From an uncultured Clostridium sp. (GTDB lineage Bacteria > Bacillota > Clostridia > TANB77 > CAG-508), in NCBI GenBank assembly GCA_948471115.1, contig CAOKRJ010000012.1:1-32390 (forward strand): a stretch of DNA of 32,390 bases. Direction: 5' to 3'. Below are positions 24,951 to 32,390 of the stretch, piece after piece (the stretch's first letter is position 1; each line of letters begins with the position of its first letter). A program made the translations under genes and the position numbers. The notes below the pieces were generated by a model. The model did not search any database. It saw nothing but the letters and a program-made list of their open reading frames with translations, and was not told the DNA's origin.

Positions 24951-25070
24951 TAAAACAAAATATTGTCCCTAAGTATGAAAACTTAATACACGATAGCAAT
25001 GAAGAAATAAAGACAGAAAGTCAAAAAACAAAAAAATTATAAAGTGCTGAAACACTTGGTAAATGGTGAA
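24951..25070 (+). pseudogene. Relic of an integrase 3' end joined to att-side sequence
   Basis: Bases from about 24951 to 25035 match, with a few substitutions, the 3' coding part of the tyrosine integrase at about 28062-28150 (shared stretches such as AATGAAGAAATAAAGACAGA). About 25036-25069 then matches 28297-28329, the sequence that lies between that integrase and the tRNA gene. The intervening 140 bp are deleted. It is the scar of an earlier element of the same family, probably once seated at the same tRNA. The rest of 24802-25130 holds nothing else I can support. Confidence 0.65.
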
Positions 25071-25132
25071 CTACAACTTTGCAAATGCGAACTTCGACTT
25101 TTTGAGAAATTATATATAAATAGTTTTTATAA

Positions 25133-25690
25133 TTAAAGTGAATCTGCATTAGGAACTATTAAATAACTTCCATCATCTTGCAAACAAATTGCAGTATTAT
25201 TATTATGTTCATAAGAAAGTTGAGGTGCTAATAGTGGATTTAATATTAATACTTGCCACATTTGGCATTCTATTAAATCATCGCTTGTGGTATTATTTGA
25301 AAATAAAAACCAGTTTCCATCATTTAGTATTGCTTTTTCGCAAGCTAAGCCGTTTTCTATTAGTTTATAATCAGCTATACATTTATTACTAGTTATAGAT
25401 AATAAAACTTGAAATTCAATTGAATTTGTTTCTGCCAAATACCCCAATAATACAGCAATAGGAATATTAGGATGCACATCATCTAATTTTTTAGCAACTT
25501 CTACTAAAGAAAAACCTTTTATAGATATGTCAGTATAATTTTCACCATCATTTAACCATTCATTTATAAGTTTATTGTATTTTTCTTCTTTAGTTGCTTT
25601 AGTAATATCTTCTGCTAAATCTTTACAATCGCTTTCTGATAATAATTCATTATAATAAAGATACATTTTTTTAGCAATCCTATTCTCCAT
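25133..25690 (-). CDS. Uncharacterised 185-aa protein, island cargo
   Basis: An intact soluble acidic protein with AAAGGAG 11 nt before its ATG. The N-terminal half is helical (KMYLYYNELLSESDCKDLAE), and the C-terminal half looks beta-rich (NGLACEKAILNDGNWFLFSN, then ICLQDDGSYLIVPN). I recognise no family. Size, charge and lone position inside an integrative element would suit an immunity or accessory protein, but that is only analogy with the cargo of the pdaA element. The upstream 250 bp has the short palindrome ATTGATA/TATCAAT near 25833-25850, possibly an operator. Confidence 0.6.
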   Translation of the reverse strand: MENRIAKKMYLYYNELLSESDCKDLAEDITKATKEEKYNKLINEWLNDGENYTDISIKGFSLVEVAKKLDDVHPNIPIAVLLGYLAETNSIEFQVLLSITSNKCIADYKLIENGLACEKAILNDGNWFLFSNNTTSDDLIECQMWQVLILNPLLAPQLSYEHNNNTAICLQDDGSYLIVPNADSL

Positions 25691-25856
25691 TTTAATGATT
25701 CTCCTTTATTTAGTATATAACAAAATAGTATATATTACACCCATTTGTTGTAAAGTCAACTCATCTGGGTTCGTATAATGTTGTTTTGGTGCGTTGACGT
25801 AGTTATCTACAACTTTTTCAGCTCTCTTGACAATTGATACAAATATCAATCACTTC

Positions 25857-25884
25857 ATAAACTTTATTTTAACATAAAGTTTAT
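25857..25884. terminator. A/T-rich 10-bp hairpin
   Basis: ATAAACTTTA and TAAAGTTTAT are perfect complements around an 8-nt loop and are followed by ATTTTT on the plus strand. It may end the minus-strand IS relic or act in both directions. Confidence 0.45.
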
Positions 25885-25889
25885 ATTTT

Positions 25890-26200
25890 TGCAAGTAGTA
25901 CATTAAAAATACTTATATATCTTGCTCTTTGCAATTTTATCCATAATACTACTAATTCTGTATCTTGTTTTTATAGTCTTTTATTAACTTTATTTCGCCT
26001 TGTGTATGCTCATTTGGATGCTTATGTGGTCTTCTTGATTTATTCTTTAGCAATTGTACTGTTCCATCATATTTTTCACGCCACCTATATATTGTTTTTC
26101 TATGCATTTTATATTTTACTGCTGCTTTTGTTACTCCATGTTTGTAAGAATATTTTACAACTGATTGCTTATATAATATATCTTGTGTTATACTATTCAT
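25890..26200 (-). pseudogene. Truncated relative of the IS481/IS3-like transposase
   Basis: From the ATG at 26200 the first 80 codons encode the helix-turn-helix part (VTKAAVKYKMHRKTIYRWRE), closely matching the N-terminus of the transposase at 20774. It stops at 25952. After a one-base frame change the match continues with DTELVVLWIKLQRARYI to about 25900 and then disappears. The whole integrase core is missing. Confidence 0.65.
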
Positions 26201-26322
26201 AGGAAATACCTTCTTTCGATATCGTTTTTGTGGTTAAAAACATTATATCATATTTGGTCTTTCCTTTTTTTATTTATTTGTTTATTTGGAAATTTTTAAT
26301 TTTATGGAAGGAGTGCATATCA

Positions 26323-26451
26323 TTGAAAACTATAATTACATCATTATTCCTTTTTTATGCAATTTTAAAAGTCTTATCAATAATGAATACTATTCGTTTA
26401 AAAAAATTAAGGAAAAAGGCAAAAATGAAAAAATATATACGCCTAAATTGA
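26323..26451 (+). CDS. Possible 42-aa small membrane protein
   Basis: AAGGAG lies 9 nt before a TTG start. The peptide has a hydrophobic N-terminal half (MKTIITSLFLFYAILKVLSI) and a very basic tail (RLKKLRKKAKMKKYIRLN). Longer readings in the same frame (GTG at 26230) or in a second frame (26286-26486) have no ribosome site. It may be real or may be part of IS-derived DNA; the support is the ribosome site and the toxin-like or holin-like charge pattern only. Confidence 0.35.
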   Translation: MKTIITSLFLFYAILKVLSIMNTIRLKKLRKKAKMKKYIRLN

Positions 26452-26519
26452 GTTCTTTACAAGTAAAAAAATATATTTTAAATTAAATTTTTTATTTATA
26501 CGAAAGAGTGAATTATTTT

Positions 26520-26732
26520 ATGAGTGATATAAATATAAATTATGCAGAAGAAATGTTTAAGGAATATTCTGATGTTATTAATGCTAAACAATTAAAATTA
26601 ATGTTAGGAAATACAATAGGAAATAACAAAATATATGAATTGCTAAAGTCTAAAGAAATATATAATAAAAAAATAGGCAATAAATACTTTATTCCTAAAA
26701 TATGTGTAATTGAATATCTAATGAAAAATTAA
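26520..26732 (+). CDS. Excisionase-like small DNA-binding protein
   Basis: A 70-residue protein whose pattern (VINAKQLKLMLGNTIGNNKI, then YELLKSKEIYNKKIGNKYFI and PKICVIEYLMKN) is that of the winged-helix excisionase/MerR-like domain used by element-borne Xis proteins: helix-turn-helix, a K-x-G-N/R-x-Y-x-I-P wing, and a final helix. Position directly before the integrase gene supports this role. The ATG at 26520 is preferred over the in-frame GTG at 26508. An imperfect inverted repeat (TACTATTCTAC and GTAGATAGTA, about 26751-26786) lies between it and the integrase. Confidence 0.7.
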   Translation: MSDININYAEEMFKEYSDVINAKQLKLMLGNTIGNNKIYELLKSKEIYNKKIGNKYFIPKICVIEYLMKN

Positions 26733-26818
26733 AAAAGGGCTGACATTTTTACTATTCTACGTTATGATTTTAATGTAGATAGTAAGTAATTTAGCATTTT
26801 TACTAGGAAGGAGAAAAA

Positions 26819-28200
26819 ATGTTAAGTGGATTACAAGAATTTGGTACAAATATAACCGTTAGTTTACAAGCGAAGGGAGGTATCTATCAAGCAGTATTAA
26901 GCTATAAAGATATAACTAATAAATGGAAAACCAAATGGAAAAGTACAGTATTAAAGTAAAACCAGGGAATAAAAAATTAGCCAAAGAAAAGGCAGAAAAT
27001 ATCAAAGAAAAATTTGAGATTGAAATGAAAAATAAATTAAGACCTAAACGTACTGGAATAGAATCACAATTAGATATGGAATTTATAGATTTTATGAATA
27101 TGAGATTAGAAGAAACTAATATTAAAAGAAAATATGAATATGATACTTATGCTGGATATAAGTCGAATATAAATATTCGCATGAGAGAATTCTTTGGTTC
27201 TTCACAAAAAGATAACGAACAACAAGAACAGAGAAATGAAGAAAAATCTCATAATAATAAAGAACATATCTATCTTGTAAGTGAAGTTACACCAGATGTA
27301 ATTGATGAATTTTTTACATACTTAGCTAAAGATTGTCAATTAAAAAATACTACAATAAAGCATTTCAGAAATCAAATTAGTGTAGCTTATGAATTATTAG
27401 ATAAGAAAAATATAATGTCTAAACCAACTAAGTGCGTTGAACAACTAAAAGAGGAACTATTTACACCAGAAACATATACAATGGAAGAATTAAATCAGCT
27501 ACTCAAAATTGTAAAAAATGATGTAATTGAGATTCCAGTTTTACTTGCTACATATTATGGACTTAGACGTAGTGAAGTAGTGGGTTTAAAATGGAGTGCT
27601 ATCGACTTTGAAAATGATTGGATTTATATTAATCATACTATTGTTCAAGTATCAGGTTGTGCAAATAAGTTGGTTGAAGGAAAATTAGTTGCTAAAGATA
27701 GAACTAAGAGTATTCATAGTAATAGAAAATTACCATTATATAAAGAAGTAAAAAATGCACTATTAAATAAGAGAGAGAGAATCCAATTAAATAAACAAAT
27801 ATTCAAAAAATGCTACAATGATAATTATTCAGAGTATGTTTGTGTTAAAGATGATGGTGATATAATAAAACCAAATCATATAACACATAGGTTTTTAAAG
27901 TTAATAAGAAGAAACAAAATGAAAGAAATTAGATTTCATGATTTAAGGCATACTTTAGGTACAGAATTAAACGCAAATGGTGTAGATTTAAAAGCGATAG
28001 GGGAATTTTTAGGACATGGAAACTTATCTACAACAAAAAGATATTCACACCCAGATGATAGAATAAAACAAAATGTTGCATCTAAGTATGAAAATTTAAT
28101 ACACAATAGCAATGAAGAAATAAAGACAGAGACTCAAAAAACAAAAAGATTTATTGTTAAAAGAATAAATGTTCCACAGTTAAAACAGGCTAGAGCATAA
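26819..28200 (+). pseudogene. int: Tyrosine integrase, one-base frameshift near the N-terminus
   Basis: AGGAAGGAG precedes the ATG at 26819, which opens a typical arm-binding start (VSLQAKGGIYQAVLSYKDIT, then KWKTKWKSTVLK) before a TAA at 26957. Adding one A in the AAA at 26953-26955 joins it to the long frame that runs to 28200 (VKPGNKKLAKEKAENIKEKF onward). The ATG at 26923 of the long frame has no ribosome site. The catalytic domain looks intact: Arg in YYGLRRSEVVGL, HDLRHTLG, the LGHGNLSTTKRYSHPD box with the nucleophile Tyr. Such integrases recombine elements into tRNA genes. There is no slippery heptamer, so programmed shifting is unlikely. Confidence 0.85.
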
Positions 28201-28204
28201 AAAA

Positions 28205-28230
28205 TAGTATATACAAAAGAGTATATACTA
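28205..28230. repeat. Perfect 10-bp inverted repeat after the integrase
   Basis: TAGTATATAC and GTATATACTA flank a 6-nt loop. No T-run follows. It may be an integrase arm-type structure or a weak terminator, in the stretch between integrase and tRNA. Confidence 0.45.
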
Positions 28231-28323
28231 ATAACGATAATTAAATATCTAAAAAATATTTGGTAGTTTTTTTAGAGGTTCTTACAAAACAAAAATTTAT
28301 AAAGTGCTGAAACACTTGATAAA

Positions 28324-28732
<409 letters not shown>

Positions 28733-28745
28733 TAACGCTTAATAT

Positions 28746-28774
28746 ATAATAGCATAAAAATAAAACTAAGTCAA
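28746..28774 (-). promoter_or_regulatory. Promoter upstream of the outermost tRNA half
   Basis: On the minus strand, TTGACT (28769-28774) and TATTAT (28746-28751) are separated by 17 bp, about 14 bp before the 5' end of the third half-copy. This is the expected place of the original tRNA-Arg promoter. I see no equally good promoter in the repeated spacers. Confidence 0.7.
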
Positions 28775-28820
28775 TACTAATTATAAAAATTTAAAAAGTC
28801 CTGATTAAAGTGAAAAAATA

Positions 28821-28850
28821 TTGACAAGCCTTGTGCAAGTGTGATATACT
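28821..28850 (+). promoter_or_regulatory. Sigma-A promoter of rpoB
   Basis: TTGACA and TATACT are separated by 18 bp. It lies about 320 bp before the rpoB start and divergent from the tRNA promoter. Confidence 0.8.
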
Positions 28851-29169
28851 ATGAATCTAAATTTAAATTTTATTAATTCTAAAAAGAAGAGGAATTGAAT
28901 ATAAATACGTTTTTGAATTACGAATAGTTTAATTTGAAGCTATAAACTATTTTAATAAAAAGCATTTATATTACAAGAAGGACTTCTTTTCAAGATAATA
29001 ATTTTTTCTTATATAAAATGTAAAAAGCTTCAAATTTAAAAAAGGCAAATGAATTGTACCCCTACAATAAATATTGGAACTATTGCAAGGGTTAGTAGAG
29101 GAGAATTTGTAAAGCGAAATTTACTCAAGAAATTTGTCTGATATTTAATGAAGGAGTGAAATTTATTCT
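28851..29169 (+). other. Long structured leader of rpoB
   Basis: No gene is seen in this stretch of about 320 bp. It can form several helices: ATAGTTT/AAACTAT (28924-28930, 28944-28950), an AAGAA-GGAC-TTCTT hairpin (28975-28988), and an 11-bp pairing AATTTGAAGCT/AGCTTCAAATT (28931-28941 with 29026-29036) whose first strand lies in the loop of the first hairpin. GTAAA/TTTAC flanks a short loop near 29109-29124. The AAGGAG site for rpoB is at the end. No known riboswitch class was recognised, and rplJ-rplL are absent. Confidence 0.45.
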
Positions 29170-32100
29170 ATGAAAGAAATCAAATATGAAAAATCCATAC
29201 GTCATACTTTTGCAAAAACAGGAGACAGTATTGAAATGCCAAATTTCATCAAAGTGCAAAAAGATTCATACAACTGGTTTATAAGAGAAGGTCTAGGAGA
29301 AGTATTAAAAGATATATCACCAATTATAGACTACTCTGGAAACTTAGTATTAGAATTTTTTGACTATTATATGGAAGATAAAACAAAATATTCATTAGAA
29401 GAGACAAAAGAAAGAGATGTAACATATTCAACAAGATTACATGTAAAAGTAAGACTAATAAACCGTGAAACAGGAGAAATCAAAGAACAAGAAATTTACT
29501 TGGGAGATTTCCCATTAATGACAGATAGTGGGACATTTGTAATAAATGGTGCAGAAAGAGTTGTAGTAAGCCAATTAGTACGTTCACCAGGATGTTATTA
29601 TGCAAAAGACTTTGACAAAACGGGAAAACAAGTATACACAGCAACAGTAATGCCAATAAGAGGAGCCTGGATAGAATATGAAACAGATTCAAACGATGTA
29701 TTTTATGCAAGAGTTGATAGAACAAGAAGAATTCCAATTACAACATTATTAAGAGCAGTAGGATTAAAAACAGATGAAGAAATAATCTCAATGTTTGGAG
29801 AAGATCAAAGAATACTTACAACACTTGAAAAGGACCCAATAAAAACTCAAGACGAAGCATTAATTGAAATATATAAAAAATTGAGACCAGGAGAATTACC
29901 ATCAGTAGAGGCAGCAACAAACCTTTTCAATGGATTATTCTTTGACCGTAGAAGATATGATTTAGCTAGAGTTGGAAGATATAAATTCAACAAAAAGCTA
30001 GCATTGGCAGAAAGAATAGAAAACCAAGTTGCATATGATGATATAATAGATACAGAAACAGGAGAAGTATTAGTTGCGAAAGATACAGTAATATCTAGTG
30101 AAATGTCACATACAATACAAAATTTAGGAATAAATATTGTAAACATAAAAATAGAAGACAAAAAAGTAATAGTAATAGGAAACGGAACAGTAGATATACA
30201 TGCTGTTCTAAAAGACGTTGACTTAGGTGAACTAAACATAAAAGAAGATGTAAACTATCTTGTACTAAAAAACATATTAGAAACAACAGAACCAAAAGAC
30301 CTTGTAAAAGTAATAGAAGAGAGAATAGAAGAATTAATTCCAAAAAATATCACAACAGAAGACATAATAGCATCTGTTGGATATTTATTAAACTTAGCAC
30401 ACAAAGTAGGAAATGTCGATGATATAGATCACCTAGGGAACAGACGTATAAGAAGTGTTGGAGAATTACTACAAAATCAATTTAGAATTGGGTTAACAAG
30501 ACTAGAAAGAGTTGTAAGAGAAAGAATGACAATACAAGACTTAGACGTAGTAACACCACAAACATTAATAAACACAAAGCCAATAACATCATCAATAAGA
30601 GAATTCTTTGGAAGCTCACAATTATCACAATTCATGGATCAAACAAACCCACTATCAGAACTAACACATAAAAGAAGAATATCAGCATTAGGACCAGGCG
30701 GACTTTCAAGAGAAAGAGCAGGATTTGAGGTTCGTGATATACACTATACACACTATGGAAGACTATGTCCAATAGAATCACCAGAAGGACCAAACATAGG
30801 ACTAATCTCAGCACTATCATCATTTGCAATTGTAAACGAATATGGCTTCGTAGAAACACCATATAGAAAAATAGACCCAGAAACCCACAAAGTTACAGAC
30901 GAATTTGAATATATGGCAGCATATGATGAAGATGGACACATCATTGCACAAGCAGATGAGCCAATAGGACCAGACGGAAAATTTGTAAACTCTAAAATAA
31001 AAGTTAGATACTTAGATGAAGTAACTGAAGTTCCAGCAGAAAAAGTAGATTACATGGATGTATCACCAAAACAATTAGTATCAGTTGCAGCAGCGATGAT
31101 ACCATTCCTAGAGCATGATGATGCCAACCGTGCACTTATGGGAACAAACATGCAACGTCAAGCAGTTCCACTAATGATTACAGACTCACCAATAGTAGGA
31201 ACAGGAATAGAATACAAAGCAGCAAAAGACTCTGGAATAATGATAATTGCGAAAAATGATGGTATAGTTAAAAAAGTTACAGGAGACCAAATAATAGTAG
31301 AAAACTCAAAAGGAAAAGATGATATATATAGATTACGTAAATTTAAAAGAACCAATGGTGCTACATGTATAAATCAAAGACCAATAGTTGCTAAAGGTGA
31401 AAAGGTAAAAGAAGGAGATGTAATAGCTGACGGACCTGCTACACAAAATGGAGAAATGGCACTTGGTAAAAACGTAATCATAGCATTCTCTACATGGGAA
31501 GGATATAACTATGAAGATGCTATTCTATTAAGTGAAAGACTAGTAAAAGAAGACGTATTCACATCAATACATATTGAAGAATACGAATGTGAATGCCGTG
31601 ATACAAAATTAGGACCAGAAGAGATAACAAGAGATATACCAAACGTAGGTGAAGACTCATTAAAAGACCTTGATGACAGAGGAATAATAAGAATAGGAGC
31701 AGAAGTTGGACCAGGAGACATATTAGTAGGTAAAGTAAGTCCAAAGGGAGAAACAGAACTTACAGCAGAAGAAAGACTATTAAGAGCTATCTTTGGAGAA
31801 AAGGCAAGAGAAGTAAGAGACACATCACTTCGTGTACCACATGGAGAAGCGGGAACAATAGTAGATATAAAAATATTTGATAGAGAAAACTCTGACGAAT
31901 TAAGCCCAGGAGTAAATCAAGTAATCAGATGCTATATAGCACAAAAAAGAAAAATTTCAGTGGGAGACAAAATGTCAGGACGTCATGGAAACAAGGGTGT
32001 TGTATCAAGAATACTGCCAGTTGAAGACATGCCATTCATGCCAGATGGTACGCCAGTAGACGTATTACTAAATCCATTAGGTGTTCCATCACGTATGAAC

Positions 32101-32390
32101 TTAGGTCAAGTTCTAGAAGTCCACCTAGGAGCTGCTGCGAGATTACTAGGACTAAAGATAGCAACACCAGTATTTGATGGTGCAACAGAAGAAGAAATAG
32201 TAGAGATGCTTGAACAATCAGGTCTATCACCAGATGGAAAAACAATATTGTATGATGGAAGAACTGGAGACCCATTTGACAAACCAATAACAGTTGGTGT
32301 AATGTACATGTTAAAACTTCACCACTTAGTAGACGACAAAATACATGCTCGTTCAACAGGACCATACTCAATAGTTACACAACAACCATT
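29170..32390 (+). CDS. rpoB: RNA polymerase subunit beta (runs off the right edge)
   Basis: The first 1073 residues of RpoB, the catalytic beta subunit of RNA polymerase. The start reads [20 protein letters not shown], as in clostridial RpoB. The rifampicin-pocket cluster [18 protein letters not shown] begins at residue 481 and is followed by [20 protein letters not shown]. All residues commonly changed in resistant strains look wild type. Later blocks [36 protein letters not shown] and [14 protein letters not shown] are present. AAGGAG lies about 13 nt before ATG, a rather long spacing. The remaining C-terminal part of roughly 150-200 residues and rpoC should follow outside the window. Confidence 0.97.
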   Translation, partial: MKEIKYEKSIRHTFAKTGDSIEMPNFIKVQKDSYNWFIREGLGEVLKDISPIIDYSGNLVLEFFDYYMEDKTKYSLEETKERDVTYSTRLHVKVRLINRETGEIKEQEIYLGDFPLMTDSGTFVINGAERVVVSQLVRSPGCYYAKDFDKTGKQVYTATVMPIRGAWIEYETDSNDVFYARVDRTRRIPITTLLRAVGLKTDEEIISMFGEDQRILTTLEKDPIKTQDEALIEIYKKLRPGELPSVEAATNLFNGLFFDRRRYDLARVGRYKFNKKLALAERIENQVAYDDIIDTETGEVLVAKDTVISSEMSHTIQNLGINIVNIKIEDKKVIVIGNGTVDIHAVLKDVDLGELNIKEDVNYLVLKNILETTEPKDLVKVIEERIEELIPKNITTEDIIASVGYLLNLAHKVGNVDDIDHLGNRRIRSVGELLQNQFRIGLTRLERVVRERMTIQDLDVVTPQTLINTKPITSSIREFFGSSQLSQFMDQTNPLSELTHKRRISALGPGGLSRERAGFEVRDIHYTHYGRLCPIESPEGPNIGLISALSSFAIVNEYGFVETPYRKIDPETHKVTDEFEYMAAYDEDGHIIAQADEPIGPDGKFVNSKIKVRYLDEVTEVPAEKVDYMDVSPKQLVSVAAAMIPFLEHDDANRALMGTNMQRQAVPLMITDSPIVGTGIEYKAAKDSGIMIIAKNDGIVKKVTGDQIIVENSKGKDDIYRLRKFKRTNGATCINQRPIVAKGEKVKEGDVIADGPATQNGEMALGKNVIIAFSTWEGYNYEDAILLSERLVKEDVFTSIHIEEYECECRDTKLGPEEITRDIPNVGEDSLKDLDDRGIIRIGAEVGPGDILVGKVSPKGETELTAEERLLRAIFGEKAREVRDTSLRVPHGEAGTIVDIKIFDRENSDELSPGVNQVIRCYIAQKRKISVGDKMSGRHGNKGVVSRILPVEDMPFMPDGTPVDVLLNPLGVPSRMNLGQVLEVHLGAAARLLGLKIATPVFDGATEEEIVEMLEQSGLSPDGKTILYDGRTGDPFDKPITVGVMYMLKLHHLVDDKIHARSTGPYSIVTQQP

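Noticed and set aside
26286..26486. 66-codon frame overlapping the 42-aa peptide gene
   Set aside because: No ribosome site and low-complexity composition; the TTG start at 26323 with AAGGAG is better supported.
26953..26960. Programmed -1 frameshift in the integrase
   Set aside because: The sequence A-TTA-AAG is not a slippery heptamer and no stimulatory hairpin follows; a plain indel is simpler.
32036..32371. Minus-strand open frames inside rpoB (also at 29480, 29847, 30632, 31509)
   Set aside because: They are antisense to a well-conserved gene, lack ribosome sites and have Leu/Phe/Ser-rich shadow composition.

Overview
The window looks like a chromosome segment of an anaerobic, endospore-forming, low-G+C Firmicute of class Clostridia. 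The evidence is the very A/T-rich sequence, strong GGAGG-type ribosome sites, sporulation genes (pdaA, yqfC, yqfD, an SplB relative), a clostridial type agr peptide system and an RpoB of Firmicute type. An uncultured gut clostridium is a reasonable guess, but that is inference.

Layout. 1-1640 is an IS graveyard: an IS30-type transposase end, a minus-strand coding relic and an IS1634-like relic. 1739-5608 holds a membrane protein, a spore-photoproduct-lyase-like radical SAM protein lacking the usual donor cysteine, an RlmI-like methyltransferase and an RluA-type pseudouridine synthase, closed by a strong terminator. 5756-9900 is an agr-type quorum-sensing locus: agrB and a 40-codon agrD on the plus strand converge on an agrC-like kinase and two paralogous LytTR regulators on the minus strand. 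Each regulator keeps the same promoter architecture and a conserved upstream box.

10075-15612 is the centrepiece. A pdaA gene (spore-cortex muramic-lactam deacetylase) is split by a 4.73-kb serine-recombinase element. A 13-bp direct repeat marks both junctions, and recombination between the copies would restore an in-frame 268-residue PdaA. The element carries mostly broken immunity-type genes (DUF4160, DUF2185, SMI1/KNR4, DUF4261). The recombinase itself has two frameshifts, so the insertion may now be locked in. 15691-20066 continues with yqfC, a frameshifted yqfD, an unknown gene where phoH often sits, ybeY and a DUF3048 gene.

20067-22087 holds a long perfect hairpin, an IS30 relic, a dead transposase with all three predicted DDE positions changed, and a tiny membrane-peptide gene with its own promoter and terminator. 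Next come a DUF2207 membrane protein (minus) and ispH (plus). 24951-28732 is a decayed tRNA-Arg(UCU)-associated island: an integrase 3'-end relic, an unknown gene, an IS relic, an excisionase-like gene, a frameshifted tyrosine integrase, the tRNA, and two extra tRNA 5' halves in tandem 165-bp units. The window ends with rpoB, which has its own promoter and a roughly 300-nt leader and runs off the right edge.

Most of the single-base disruptions lie in mobile or sporulation genes. The housekeeping genes that lie wholly inside the window read through intact. I cannot tell real decay from assembly error without reads.
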